A stretch of DNA of 64,000 bases from Marinomonas sp. THO17 (lineage in GTDB: Bacteria > Pseudomonadota > Gammaproteobacteria > Pseudomonadales > Marinomonadaceae). Made by a program: the position numbers and the translations under genes. The stretch lies in the NCBI RefSeq assembly GCF_040436405.1, contig NZ_AP031575.1:1058501-1122500 (forward strand). Direction: 5' to 3'. The notes below the pieces were generated by a model. It was not told where the DNA came from, made no database searches, and saw nothing but the letters and a program-made list of their open reading frames with translations. Shown here in pieces: positions 29,570 to 39,179 of this stretch (position 1 is the stretch's first letter; each line of letters opens with the position of its first letter).

Positions 29570-30205
29570 TTAATGCACCATTAGGTAACTTTTCGCCTTC
29601 AATGCTAAGGTCAAACGATCACCTGTATCCGTTTTCTTATAGATTGAAGTAAGATGAGCTTTAACCGTTCTTTCTGTAATGGCCATTTCATGGGCCACTT
29701 GCTTATTAGACAATCCCGAGGCCACCAAACGTACCACATCCATTTCACGTTCAGACAGTTCACTCATGTCCAAACTAGGTTCATTCAATTGTTCAGTAGA
29801 TTGACTGATTAATTGCTGAATAAAGGCTTTCCCACCCCAGATTTCTCCAGAGTCAATCACAGAAATCACCAATGAAAGTTGTTCTTGACCGATATAGGGT
29901 GCACATTGACCATTCACACCTACTGAAAACATACGCAAAGCCGCTTGCTGACTGGCTTGATTGGGAAAAACAAGCAGTTTCAATGAAGCAAATTGTGATC
30001 TCAAAAGCACCACGTCTTCAACCTGCTGAGAAAAAGTGACATCCGCTAAAAATACAAAACAATAATGAAATGTCTGGTTTGAAGTGGATAAAGCTTGTTG
30101 TGCCTCCTCCAGATTCATGACTTTTACCAATTCAGCACCTTTTGGCACTACTTTTAACCAGTGCTGCCAAACCGCTTCATCTGTATTCCAACACAATATT
30201 TTCAA
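29570..30205 (-). CDS. LuxR/NarL-type regulator with atypical receiver domain
   Basis: 211-aa protein with a C-terminal LuxR helix-turn-helix (residues about 145-205, LSEREMDVVRLVASGLSNKQVA and TVKAHLTSIYKK). The N-terminal half follows the receiver fold (MKILCWNTD, FVFLADVTFS, LKLLVFPNQ) and keeps an Asp at 55, but lacks the paired N-terminal acids, the Thr/Ser and the conserved Lys, so normal phosphorylation is doubtful. It precedes lapC and lapB on the same strand (103 bp gap) and may control biofilm genes. It could also belong with nasST; context is ambiguous. Confidence 0.85.
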   Translation of the reverse strand: MKILCWNTDEAVWQHWLKVVPKGAELVKVMNLEEAQQALSTSNQTFHYCFVFLADVTFSQQVEDVVLLRSQFASLKLLVFPNQASQQAALRMFSVGVNGQCAPYIGQEQLSLVISVIDSGEIWGGKAFIQQLISQSTEQLNEPSLDMSELSEREMDVVRLVASGLSNKQVAHEMAITERTVKAHLTSIYKKTDTGDRLTLALKAKSYLMVH

Positions 30206-30308
30206 AACCTGACTCGTATCAATAGGTATTTATATTATTCTAACCAGCTGACAACATTTGGTTGTTAACATTTGTTATCCACTTTAATAGGCAAACAATT
30301 TTTTGTAA

Positions 30309-31637
30309 TTAGCGTTCACGTAAGGCATTTTGCTTGGCTTTCAAAATGGGTTTTAATAGATAATTTAATAGGGTCTTTTTCCCCGTGATAATATCCACGC
30401 TAGCTTGCATACCAGGGATGATTGGCAATTGTGCATCAGCTGAACCCAAGAAATTTTTATCAGTTCTGACTCGCACCAAATAAAAGCTATTACCCTCTTC
30501 GTCTAAAATGGTATCCGCACTGATGTTTTCAACCGTACCATCCAAGCCACCAAAAATAGCAAAGTCATAAGCAGACAACTTCACCACAGCGGGCAGATTT
30601 GGTTTGATAAAGCCTATGTTCTCAGGTCGTATTTTAGCTTCGATCAATAAAGAGTCTTCAATCGGCACTATCTCCATCAGATTCATACCTGGCTTGATAA
30701 CACCACCGACAGTGTTAATCTGAATCTGTTTAACAATACCCTTTACCGGCGAACGCACCTGAGTACGCGACACCTTATCCTCCAAAGACACGCTGGCTTC
30801 GCGAATTTGATCCAACTTACTGCGCACATTGGTCAATTCTTCTTGTGCATCCGCACGAAATTTAGCAACACTTTCATCTAGCTTACTTTGCGCTTCTTTA
30901 AGTGCTGCACGAGCACGTGGAATCGCTAACTGAGTTGCTTCCAAGTCTCCTTGCAGTTGGTTGACTTCGCGCTCTAATTGCAAGAGTTCAACCCGCGATA
31001 CCGCCCCTTGTTCAAAAGCTGGCCGCGTTAATGCCAGTTCTTCTCTAGAAAATTCATAACTCTGTTTGAGATTGTCCAGCTTAGCTTGTAGTTCAACGAT
31101 TTCTTGCTTTTTCTGTTCTATTTGCTGCTCAAAACCTGCTTGATTGGTACGCAATGACTCTAGACGGTTGTCGTATAGATCCATCTCTCGATTCACTACC
31201 GAAGGATAATTGCTGCGTAAATCCTCATCAAACACTGGCGGCATACCGTCAGACTCGCCTTGCAAGCGTGACGCTCTGGCTTGCAAGTTGATGAATTCTG
31301 CCTGCTGCTCCCGCAAAGAAGACAAGGCTTCAGTGTTTTCAATAGTCATGAGGATCTGACCTGAATTGACCACTTGACCGACCTTGACGTTAATTTCTTT
31401 TAAGATCCCGCCTTCCAAGTTTTGAATTTGCTGCACCTGACTGGAAGGAATTACTGTCCCCTCACCCACAGTCACTTCATCCAAAGCGGTAAAATAGGCC
31501 CATACTAGAGACGTCATGATGAATAAAAAAATCACCCAAAGGATAATACGTCCCCCCCGAGGGGTTCTCAGCATTAACGCAGCATTTCTATCGGATAGGT
31601 AACCAAGGTCACCTTGTGTTACTGAGCGCTTACTCAT
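30309..31637 (-). CDS. lapC: Type I secretion membrane fusion protein (LapC/HlyD family)
   Basis: Periplasmic adaptor linking the inner-membrane ABC exporter to an outer-membrane TolC-like channel. The ATG at 31637 (442 aa) is preferred over a TTG two codons earlier. One transmembrane helix near residues 27-50, a biotinyl-lipoyl-like segment (GGILKEINVKVGQVV), long coiled-coil helices (about 95-290), and the HlyD beta-barrel signature RSPVKGIVKQIQ. Two bases after lapB. Assignment to the Lap adhesin system rests on lapD and lapG nearby. Confidence 0.9.
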   Translation of the reverse strand: MSKRSVTQGDLGYLSDRNAALMLRTPRGGRIILWVIFLFIMTSLVWAYFTALDEVTVGEGTVIPSSQVQQIQNLEGGILKEINVKVGQVVNSGQILMTIENTEALSSLREQQAEFINLQARASRLQGESDGMPPVFDEDLRSNYPSVVNREMDLYDNRLESLRTNQAGFEQQIEQKKQEIVELQAKLDNLKQSYEFSREELALTRPAFEQGAVSRVELLQLEREVNQLQGDLEATQLAIPRARAALKEAQSKLDESVAKFRADAQEELTNVRSKLDQIREASVSLEDKVSRTQVRSPVKGIVKQIQINTVGGVIKPGMNLMEIVPIEDSLLIEAKIRPENIGFIKPNLPAVVKLSAYDFAIFGGLDGTVENISADTILDEEGNSFYLVRVRTDKNFLGSADAQLPIIPGMQASVDIITGKKTLLNYLLKPILKAKQNALRER

Positions 31638-31639
31638 AA

Positions 31640-33943
31640 TCAACTAACCTTAAGCTTACCTTGGCGCAGTGCTTCGTGTACTTGTTCTTTCGGACCATCA
31701 GCAATTAAACGACCATTGTCCATCACAATAATACGATCCACCATGTCCAACATGGACGCTTTGTGTGTAATCAAGATCAAGGTTTTATCGCGCAAACTTT
31801 CCATCAAGCGACGCTTCATGCGTGCTTCAGTTGTGTTGTCCATAGACGCTGTTGGCTCATCAAGAATCAGCACCGGTGGATCGAATAACATAGCACGAGC
31901 AATCGCGATACTCTGTCGCTGCCCTCCCGATAAAGAAGCACCTCGCTCACCCACCAGGCTATCCAATCCATTAGAACGTCGATTGGCAAACTCAGATACT
32001 CCCGACAATTCCGCCGCTCGAATAATGGCATCATCTTCCATGTAAGGTGCACCCATCACTATATTGTCCTTGATGGAGCCATAGAAGAGGTTTACATCCT
32101 GCGACACCGATCCTAGGTTACGACGTAAATCGGTAGGGTTAATCTGTCGAAGATCCACACCATCAACTCGAATGGCGCCACTGCTGGGAGTGTATAAGCC
32201 CGTCATCAGCTTGCCTAATGTGGATTTACCCGAACCAATACGCCCAATAATAGCGACCTTTTCCCCTTGACGAATATTGATATTAATGTCCGTAATAGCC
32301 GCTTGATCCTGATCTGGATAGGAAAAATTCACAGCATCAAACTGGAACTCTCCTTTAAAGGTTGGACGGTGCACAAACTTAGTGTCTTCTGGGTTCTCCA
32401 CCGGTGAAGACATAATTTCATTGAGAGAGGTAAAGGCCGACTTAGCTTGATTATAACGGGTTGCCAAACTGGCCACTTGCGCCATTGGCCCCAATGCACG
32501 CCCCGTTAACATGACAGAGGCCACTAAAGCTCCCATACTCATCAAGCCTTCGGAAATTTGATACACACCCACTATGACGATCACAACCGTGGTTAGTTGT
32601 TGCGCCACCATAGCAAAAGAAGAGGTAGATTGTGACAACTGACGTGTTTTCACCCCCCAATCGGCAATGTTGCCCACGGCGTTTTCCCATTGCTTTTGCA
32701 ATACCCCTTCAGCGTTGTTTAACTTAACACTTTCGGCGTTGTACAAACTTTCAATCAATACCGCATTTTTCTGCGATGCCGTTTTCTGACTTTCCTCGAT
32801 GGATCTCTTTAATGGCACTTGCACTATCACACTATAAAGTAGGATCAATACAATGGTGACAATTGGAATGTAACCCACAGGACCACCAATTAGCCAGATC
32901 ACAAAGACGATCAAAAACATGAAAGGTATATCCACCAAAGTCGTAATAGAAGCAGAGGTGATAAAATCTCGTATGCTCTCGAATTCCTGCAAGTTCTTCG
33001 CAAAAGCACCGATTGACTTCGGCCTTGAGGCCATGGTGATGTTATTGACCCGCGAAAAAATCGCTGCGGAAATCAAAATATCAGATTTTTTTCCTGCAAT
33101 ATCAATAAAATAGGCACGTAACATACGCAGTAAGAAATCAAACAAATACACAGCCGCAGCGCCTATCGCCAACACCCATAAGGTATCAAAGGCATTATTA
33201 GGTACCACACGGTCATACACATTCATGACAAACAAGGGACTGGCCACAGCAAACATATTAATGAGCAATGAAGCGATGAAGACATCTCGGTAAATACGCC
33301 AAGAACTCAGTACCGTCCCCCAAAACCAATGACTCTTTTTCTGCTTGGCTTCGTCAGACTTTTCCGAACGTTTATCAAACTGATAGACAGGACGAACAAA
33401 GAAGCAATAACCAGTATAACTGGCTTGTAATTCAGTAATCGGAAGGTTGATCTCACCTTCCCCCGATTCTGAACGCAAAATTTTTGCCACCCCCTTTTCA
33501 TCATCAATGTCCAACAAAACACAAGCTTCTTGGTTTTCCAGTAACAAAACCGTAGGTAAAACCATATGGGGGATTTTTGCCAATTTTCGCTTAACAAATC
33601 TTGAACTGATGCCAATGCGCTTTGACGCACGATGAAAAAGTTCGGGCGTCATAAAATTATCGGTAATGGGTAAACCAGCAGCGATAGCATCAGCAGTATA
33701 AGGATTATTAAAATAGCGACTCAGTAAGACTAAACAGTCTAGTAAAGGATCTGGGTATTCCAGCAAACTGGCATTTGGTTGCCATGTTTTAGTCTTTGTT
33801 AACACACCTTCTTCTGCGACAGTCTCGCTTTCAGCTTTCACGCCAGTCTGAACAGATTCAGTTGAACCGCTGACATTCTCATCTTGATGCTCATCTTTTA
33901 ATGACTCAGGATTGTCCTGCGCTGAGCGATCAGAGTCTGACAT
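31640..33943 (-). CDS. lapB: Type I secretion ABC transporter (LapB-like) with C39-like domain
   Basis: Exports large RTX-type adhesins. The ATG at 33943 (767 aa) has GGAG ten bases upstream. The acidic N-terminal tail is followed by a C39-peptidase-like domain (about 60-200) whose catalytic His context is absent, so it is probably a substrate-docking rather than cutting domain. Transmembrane region about 210-460, then the ATPase with GRIGSGKST, LSGGQRQSIAIARA and LILDEPTASMD. It forms an operon with lapC. The adhesin and the outer-membrane channel are not in the window. Confidence 0.92.
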   Translation of the reverse strand: MSDSDRSAQDNPESLKDEHQDENVSGSTESVQTGVKAESETVAEEGVLTKTKTWQPNASLLEYPDPLLDCLVLLSRYFNNPYTADAIAAGLPITDNFMTPELFHRASKRIGISSRFVKRKLAKIPHMVLPTVLLLENQEACVLLDIDDEKGVAKILRSESGEGEINLPITELQASYTGYCFFVRPVYQFDKRSEKSDEAKQKKSHWFWGTVLSSWRIYRDVFIASLLINMFAVASPLFVMNVYDRVVPNNAFDTLWVLAIGAAAVYLFDFLLRMLRAYFIDIAGKKSDILISAAIFSRVNNITMASRPKSIGAFAKNLQEFESIRDFITSASITTLVDIPFMFLIVFVIWLIGGPVGYIPIVTIVLILLYSVIVQVPLKRSIEESQKTASQKNAVLIESLYNAESVKLNNAEGVLQKQWENAVGNIADWGVKTRQLSQSTSSFAMVAQQLTTVVIVIVGVYQISEGLMSMGALVASVMLTGRALGPMAQVASLATRYNQAKSAFTSLNEIMSSPVENPEDTKFVHRPTFKGEFQFDAVNFSYPDQDQAAITDININIRQGEKVAIIGRIGSGKSTLGKLMTGLYTPSSGAIRVDGVDLRQINPTDLRRNLGSVSQDVNLFYGSIKDNIVMGAPYMEDDAIIRAAELSGVSEFANRRSNGLDSLVGERGASLSGGQRQSIAIARAMLFDPPVLILDEPTASMDNTTEARMKRRLMESLRDKTLILITHKASMLDMVDRIIVMDNGRLIADGPKEQVHEALRQGKLKVS

Positions 33944-34085
33944 ACTCTTTTTTCTCCAAGGTAAACGAAAAAAACAATTTAAAACCAAAGGCATGTGATT
34001 TCTGGTCTAGAATAGTAGTTCTCGGCTAAGATGGGAAGTTAACTAAGCGAGCCACTACAAATTGATACAAAGAGGGTAACAAACC

Positions 34086-34460
34086 ATGCTTTACGCAAAA
34101 CTCGATAATGAGGGTAACATTGTTGATATCGCGACCTCTCAATCTGAGGAATATGGACTATTAGTCGCCCCCAATGAACCCAGTGTCGCAAAAATTTTAG
34201 AACAAAAATTCGCCGATAATGACTCTCGTGATACGCAACAAATGTTAACCGACTCAGACGGCGACATGATGCGTATACTTGAAGATTTGATTGACCTGTT
34301 GACAGAAAAACGTTTAATTCAATTCACCGAACTTCCGCAAGCAGCTCAAAAGAAACTGCTCAGCCGTAAATGGGTACGTGGCGTGCACACCCATAATGAT
34401 GAAAGCTTGATAGCTGACAACGACACACTGCCCTCTTCTGATGGAGACTCTTTTATTTAA
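34086..34460 (+). CDS. Small conserved protein (often mislabelled tryptophan synthase beta-like)
   Basis: 124-aa cytosolic protein with the family pattern MLYAKLDNEGNIV at the start and a conserved C-half, DMMRILEDLIDLLTEK then LPQAAQKKLLSRK. Similar short proteins are found in pseudomonads, and databases sometimes call them tryptophan synthase beta-like; there is no PLP-enzyme motif here. An AGAGGGTAA ribosome-binding stretch precedes the ATG. Divergent from lapB and convergent with lapD. Role unknown. Confidence 0.75.
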   Translation: MLYAKLDNEGNIVDIATSQSEEYGLLVAPNEPSVAKILEQKFADNDSRDTQQMLTDSDGDMMRILEDLIDLLTEKRLIQFTELPQAAQKKLLSRKWVRGVHTHNDESLIADNDTLPSSDGDSFI

Positions 34461-34517
34461 CCTGCTGTTTTATTTAACTTCTTTTGCGTCCTTTTATAGA
34501 AGAATCAACAGCTTAAA

Positions 34518-36467
34518 TCACATGTCTTGCGCGCGACCAATAACAAAGCCTTGCCCACCAGACACATCAAATCTTTGAAGCGCTTCGCATTGCTGATCAC
34601 TTTCAATGCCCGTGGCAATCACGTCAATATGTAAACTACCAAACATTTTGCATAAGGTATGCATGAAAAAAGATTCCGACTCTTTGCCCGCTGCCATTCG
34701 AGTGTAAGACGAATCTACTTTCACATAATCTGGCATGAGACTTTTCAAATATTGGAATGCCGAAAATTGTTTACCAACATTGTCCACACCAAATTTTACA
34801 TGACATTGTTTCAGTACTTGCGACAGCTTCACCGCATTGTCTTCATCCGCTAAAACGTTTTGCTCAGAAATTTCAAACACTAATAACTGCTTCACTTTGT
34901 CATCCAGTGCGTCTAATGTTTTCACTAGCCACGTCATAAATTCAGGCTTATTGAAAGATGACGCCGACAAGTTGATTGCCAGCGGATGCTTAACGGGTTG
35001 ACTCTGAATATGCTCAATCACACTTTGAATGATGACTTGGTCAATCTGGCTCCCCAAATCAAACTGCTCCGCCAAACCAATAAAGAATCCCGCGTGATAA
35101 TCTTTCCCCCCATGACTCAACCCCATGAAGATTTCTTCATGGAGAATCGACTGCTCCTCGTCTAACAGAACCACTTTTTGCTTTTTCAAATTAAACGCCT
35201 GATTGGCAATCGTGGTTTCCAAGATACGCTTCCAATCCGTTCTACTTAAAGCAGTATCTTGATGGGTATTAAGCTCCATAATCTTGACCGCATTCTTCCC
35301 TACCCGTTTGGCTTCACGTAAAGCGGTGTCTACTTGTGATAAAGCACTAGCACGAGTCACAGAAGGGTCTAGGATAACAGCGCCAATATTGGCTACATGG
35401 GATGAATAACTGATATCGGCCAAATCCAAATCCTTTAGGCTCGTCATGATATTATGAGTGACTTTCTCCAAGCGATTGAGGTCAAAGTTTGGCAAGAGCA
35501 CAATAAAATCCGCTCCAGACAAACGTGCTAAAGTCGCTGTAGAAGACATTTCAGCAACATGTTGTTCAATGATTTCCGCTGTTGCCTGAATAAACATATC
35601 CGCCGATTCATAACCGCGTTCGTTATTAAGTCTGCCAAGGTCCGCCAAACTAATTAAAAACAAACCATCCACACCGCGTTCTGGTTCTGCAAAATGTGCT
35701 TTGAGCTGACTTTCAAAAAAGTTTCTATTACCTAAACCACTGACAGGATCTTTAAACGCTTTGTTTTGCAACCATTGAGCAGTTTCCATTTCCGCGGCAA
35801 ACAGTTTTTCAAGTTTATCCGCCATTCGGTTCATGGATAACACCACAGACTTCAACTCACGGGTTTTAGGAATATTGGTCATTTTTGTAAAACGGCGCTG
35901 CTGAATAGCATTGGCTTGTTTTTCAAGTTCTGACAGGGGATGAAACAAGAAGCGTAATGCAAAGCTACCCAATATCAAAGTAATGGCACCTATGATAAAA
36001 AATGACACCAGTAGATCACGAGACGCCTGCCATAACTGATGATAACCATAGCCAGCGCTGCCTGTTATATAGACTTGCCCCAATTCATTCCAACCATTAG
36101 AGATCACAGCCTTAGCAACAGGCACTTTAAAATCAATCAGACTGATAAACCAATTCGGCACACCTTCAATTTTGGTTTCATTGGCACGTCTTATATCGTT
36201 TTCGGTGGCATAAACATGGATCTTCACTTCTGAGAAGTAACCGCTGTCAAAGACCGCATTAATACTACTTTCTACTGCAGCGTAATCTTCCAATGCCATG
36301 TAATCGGATACAGACATACTCAAAGAAGTAGCAGTATCTTGGGTCGTGGATTCCAATTGCCCAATCAAATAGCCTTTGGTGGTATCAAAGTTTATACCCA
36401 TGACAACAAACAGCATCACCGAAAAGATGGCTACTATGGTTATCAATAATTGGCGAAACAACGTCAT
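34518..36467 (-). CDS. lapD: c-di-GMP receptor LapD (degenerate GGDEF-EAL)
   Basis: Inner-membrane receptor that, when bound to c-di-GMP, sequesters the protease LapG so the surface adhesin stays attached. It is 649 aa. Transmembrane helix at about 7-25, periplasmic domain about 30-150, second helix about 152-172, HAMP about 172-225. The GGDEF site is degenerate (SGADF) and the EAL motif reads EIF, as in receptors rather than enzymes. It is 10 bp after lapG. Confidence 0.93.
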   Translation of the reverse strand: MTLFRQLLITIVAIFSVMLFVVMGINFDTTKGYLIGQLESTTQDTATSLSMSVSDYMALEDYAAVESSINAVFDSGYFSEVKIHVYATENDIRRANETKIEGVPNWFISLIDFKVPVAKAVISNGWNELGQVYITGSAGYGYHQLWQASRDLLVSFFIIGAITLILGSFALRFLFHPLSELEKQANAIQQRRFTKMTNIPKTRELKSVVLSMNRMADKLEKLFAAEMETAQWLQNKAFKDPVSGLGNRNFFESQLKAHFAEPERGVDGLFLISLADLGRLNNERGYESADMFIQATAEIIEQHVAEMSSTATLARLSGADFIVLLPNFDLNRLEKVTHNIMTSLKDLDLADISYSSHVANIGAVILDPSVTRASALSQVDTALREAKRVGKNAVKIMELNTHQDTALSRTDWKRILETTIANQAFNLKKQKVVLLDEEQSILHEEIFMGLSHGGKDYHAGFFIGLAEQFDLGSQIDQVIIQSVIEHIQSQPVKHPLAINLSASSFNKPEFMTWLVKTLDALDDKVKQLLVFEISEQNVLADEDNAVKLSQVLKQCHVKFGVDNVGKQFSAFQYLKSLMPDYVKVDSSYTRMAAGKESESFFMHTLCKMFGSLHIDVIATGIESDQQCEALQRFDVSGGQGFVIGRAQDM

Positions 36468-36477
36468 CCAAGTTCTC

Positions 36478-37200
36478 CTAATTTGCCACCGTATTCAAAC
36501 GGTTATTTAATTCTGTCCACAAACTTAAGCGGGAAGAGCCCCCTACCAGCACACCACGCCCCTTCTCTTTCGATAGCCATAAATTCTCTGCATTAAACGA
36601 ATATATCGGCGATAAATCATTGCGTTTTGAGGCGGGTTTCAATTCTTTGTCGAGGTTGTCCAAAATCACGGGGACCGAAGTGGGCTTATGATAATAAGCC
36701 AATACCATATGATGCTGATTCAAGCGTAAGGCTTTCACATAAACCAAACGCAGTTTCTCATCCGGCACGCCTAATTCTCGCAAAGTAAAATACTTAGCAA
36801 TGGTAAAATCTTCACAATCACCTGCTCTCATACCAAGAAATTCAATGGGCGTAGCCCAGTAATCTTCTTTTCCCCATAAATCAAGATCGTCCACAAAATC
36901 CATCTGATTAAAAAAATTATTTACCTTGGCTAACTTATCCGCCATTGAAAGATCTTTGGAATCATTTACTATTTCACGCCAAGCCAGTATGCGCTTCTCA
37001 GCATCAGCGCCATACACTTCAGCGGCTTGCTTGGCCAGTTTTCGGTATTTATCGGATATCTCAGCGTAGAGACATAAGGAAGGAAGCAAACAGGCGAGCA
37101 GGAACACGCCTATCAATATAGACTTATAATGGGGTACTCTCCATGACTCATTAGACCTACTTGTCGAGCCAATATTATGAGTTGTCTTTAGATTTAGCAT
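36478..37200 (-). CDS. lapG: Periplasmic cysteine protease LapG (BTLCP family)
   Basis: Cleaves the N-terminus of LapA-type adhesins to release biofilms. It is 240 aa with a hydrophobic export segment at about residues 28-46. The catalytic triad is visible as Cys in RAGDCEDFTIAK, His in QHHMVLAYY and Asp in PVILDNLD. The calcium-binding region around DDLDLWG is typical. The start overlaps the DUF1244 gene by 26 bp, so a slightly later start is possible. Operon lapG-lapD. Confidence 0.93.
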   Translation of the reverse strand: MLNLKTTHNIGSTSRSNESWRVPHYKSILIGVFLLACLLPSLCLYAEISDKYRKLAKQAAEVYGADAEKRILAWREIVNDSKDLSMADKLAKVNNFFNQMDFVDDLDLWGKEDYWATPIEFLGMRAGDCEDFTIAKYFTLRELGVPDEKLRLVYVKALRLNQHHMVLAYYHKPTSVPVILDNLDKELKPASKRNDLSPIYSFNAENLWLSKEKGRGVLVGGSSRLSLWTELNNRLNTVAN

Positions 37201-37468
37201 TAAAAGCTGCTAATTGCTCAGGCGTTGCTTCTGGTTGATATTTTTTCTTCCAGCTATCATAAGGCTCACCATACACGTATTCACGAGCTTCATCGTAACT
37301 TACACTCATTCCTCGATCTTCTGCCGCGGAAACATACCATTTACTCAAACAGTTTCGGCAGAAACCTGCAAGATTCATTAAGTCAATATTTTGTACACTT
37401 TTGTTGTCGTCTAGGTGTTTTAACAAACGGCGCAACACAGCCGCTTCGATTTCAGTTTGTTTATCCAT
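37175..37468 (-). CDS. DUF1244-family protein
   Basis: 97-aa protein with the characteristic segment LAGFCRNCLSKWY and later YDEAREYVYGEPYDSWK. Highly conserved in proteobacteria but uncharacterised. The two close Cys residues could bind metal. No signal peptide. Lies between the DTW gene and lapG, probably co-transcribed. Confidence 0.85.
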   Translation of the reverse strand: MDKQTEIEAAVLRRLLKHLDDNKSVQNIDLMNLAGFCRNCLSKWYVSAAEDRGMSVSYDEAREYVYGEPYDSWKKKYQPEATPEQLAAFNAKSKDNS

Positions 37469-37492
37469 GATGTCATTCTCTTTATAGGGTTA

Positions 37493-38086
37493 TCAGTTAC
37501 CTTTATGCTCAGCAGGTTGTTGTCGCCACTGCCAGGTTTGCGCCTCTTGCATAAAGTTTCTAAGCGGTTGCATATCATCGCCCCGCAATTGCTCAATGCA
37601 ATAAGAACAAGCTTCTAAGGTGGACAAGGCTTGTTCACTCGGTGCTTTACGAATCGCATAATTACTCTGTGGTGGTTGGGCAAAACTGATGCAAGTAAAA
37701 TGTTGTAGTACCTTCTCTGTAAACAGCCATTTCTTAGCTTTGCGCCATGTCGCATCTAACAAGATTACCCCTTCTATGTTCGATTTTTCCTCAGCACCCA
37801 AGGTTTCGATCCAATGAGCCGATTGGCTAGGAAAAACTAGCCGCCAACGGCTCGCCATTAAGTCTGATAAGCTCGCTATTTGCGTCACACTGATGCACTT
37901 TACATTGGGCAATGCCAAACGCAACAAAGCGACGGTATTTTTCGCATGCTTGGCTTCTTTGGGATCTTGCACCACCAATATCTTAAGGTCAGTATTAAGT
38001 TGTACCAACCAAGGACAAACACATTGGCTTTGCAGAAAACCACACTTATCACAAGATTGGCGTCGCTCAGACACATCACTCCCCAT
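37493..38086 (-). CDS. DTW-domain tRNA-uridine aminocarboxypropyltransferase
   Basis: 197-aa member of the DTW family (TapT/TuaA-like), which adds the 3-amino-3-carboxypropyl group to uridine in tRNA using SAM. The N-terminal CDKCGFLQSQCVC is a zinc-binding motif. The DTW signature reads DATWRKAKK. A PxSNYAIRKAP-type segment follows (PQSNYAIRKAP), also conserved. Which uridine it modifies cannot be told from sequence. It ends 24 bp before the DUF1244 gene. Confidence 0.88.
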   Translation of the reverse strand: MGSDVSERRQSCDKCGFLQSQCVCPWLVQLNTDLKILVVQDPKEAKHAKNTVALLRLALPNVKCISVTQIASLSDLMASRWRLVFPSQSAHWIETLGAEEKSNIEGVILLDATWRKAKKWLFTEKVLQHFTCISFAQPPQSNYAIRKAPSEQALSTLEACSYCIEQLRGDDMQPLRNFMQEAQTWQWRQQPAEHKGN

Positions 38087-38198
38087 TAAAGCCTTGTTAC
38101 TCTTTTAGAATAGCAGCTTAAGGAAAGCTTCTTGCCAATATGCTTATATTGGACAGCGAAACTTGCCTCGAATAAAAGACAGTTATCCACACGCTGAC

Positions 38199-38244
38199 CC
38201 CTACATGGATGTAGGGCATTAGGGCAGCGCAGGAGCACGCTGCC
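38199..38244. repeat. Pair of palindromic hairpins downstream of pdxJ
   Basis: CCCTACAT-GG-ATGTAGGG (38199-38216) and GGCAGCG-N8-CGCTGCC (38223-38244) are two perfect inverted repeats 6 bp apart in the 193-bp pdxJ-tapT gap. There is no T-run, so it is not an ordinary terminator. It resembles a REP/BIME-like or MITE-type dispersed element; I see only one copy here. Confidence 0.55.
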
Positions 38245-38279
38245 GTAGTCAGTGGACTTGTTCGTACCTTCCTTAACCA

Positions 38280-39005
38280 TCAAGCCAATTTTTCTAAGTA
38301 GGCTTTGATCACTTGATCCCAGCCAAGATCCAAAGCTTCTACCGTCAACGCATGGCCAATAGAAACTTCGGTAATGTGACCTGGATCACACAAGGCCGCC
38401 ACATTTTGTAAATCCAGATCGTGACCTGCATTCACTTCTAACCCTGCAGTTAAAGCAGCTTGAGCGGCTTGTTGATAATTTGCCAAAACCTCTTCTGCTT
38501 GATCCGTACCAAACGCATTAGCATAAGCCTCTGTGTACAACTCGACACGATCCGCACCAACCTCTTTCGCTAACGCCATATTTTCTGCTACAGGATCCAT
38601 AAACAAGACCACACGAATGCCCTTTTGTTTCAATTTGGCAATAACAGGACGTAAGGCATCCTGATCGCGAGACAAATTCCAGCCATGGTCCGAAGTCAGC
38701 TGATTTGGATCGTCTGGCACTAAGGTACATTGATGAGGCTCTACTTCTAACACCACATTTAAAAACTGTGCATCAGGAAAGCCTTCTATGTTTAATTCGG
38801 CTTGCGGATACGCCTTAAGCAAGGCCTTTAAATCATGAGCATCTTGATAGGTAGCATGACGCTGGTCGGGTCTTGGATGAATGGTGACACCAAAGGCACC
38901 AAGTTGGAGAGTACGTTCTGCCATTTGTATCATATTAGGATAATCGCGACCGCGAGAATTTCTTAATAATCCAATTTTGTTCAAATTAACGCTTAAATGT
39001 GTCAT
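38280..39005 (-). CDS. pdxJ: Pyridoxine 5'-phosphate synthase
   Basis: Condenses 1-deoxyxylulose 5-phosphate with 3-amino-2-oxopropyl phosphate to pyridoxine phosphate, vitamin B6 synthesis. It is 241 aa, the normal length. Family segments: LSVNLNKIGLLRNSRG, GVTIHPRPDQRH, NIEGFPD, VELYTEAYAN and NAGHDLDLQNV. It stands apart from recO and acpS, its neighbours in E. coli. Confidence 0.97.
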   Translation of the reverse strand: MTHLSVNLNKIGLLRNSRGRDYPNMIQMAERTLQLGAFGVTIHPRPDQRHATYQDAHDLKALLKAYPQAELNIEGFPDAQFLNVVLEVEPHQCTLVPDDPNQLTSDHGWNLSRDQDALRPVIAKLKQKGIRVVLFMDPVAENMALAKEVGADRVELYTEAYANAFGTDQAEEVLANYQQAAQAALTAGLEVNAGHDLDLQNVAALCDPGHITEVSIGHALTVEALDLGWDQVIKAYLEKLA

Positions 39006-39179
39006 GTCTTACTGTCTCGATTCGATCATTTTGCCGCATTATAAAACAAACTCTGCTTTGCCAATACCAAATCTGGCCATGACAGAGTAAAACTCATATG
39101 AAAGCCTAGCTTTACCCATTTCTTCTGACGCTTTGTGGTAAACTCCCTAGCCTCTCTTGACTGGTTCTTGGAGCCTTGC

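Noticed and set aside
38086..38283. 65-codon minus-strand frame directly after pdxJ
   Set aside because: It starts on the pdxJ stop (TGATG) but runs through the two palindromes, has no family resemblance, and overlaps the DTW start. Probably a chance frame.
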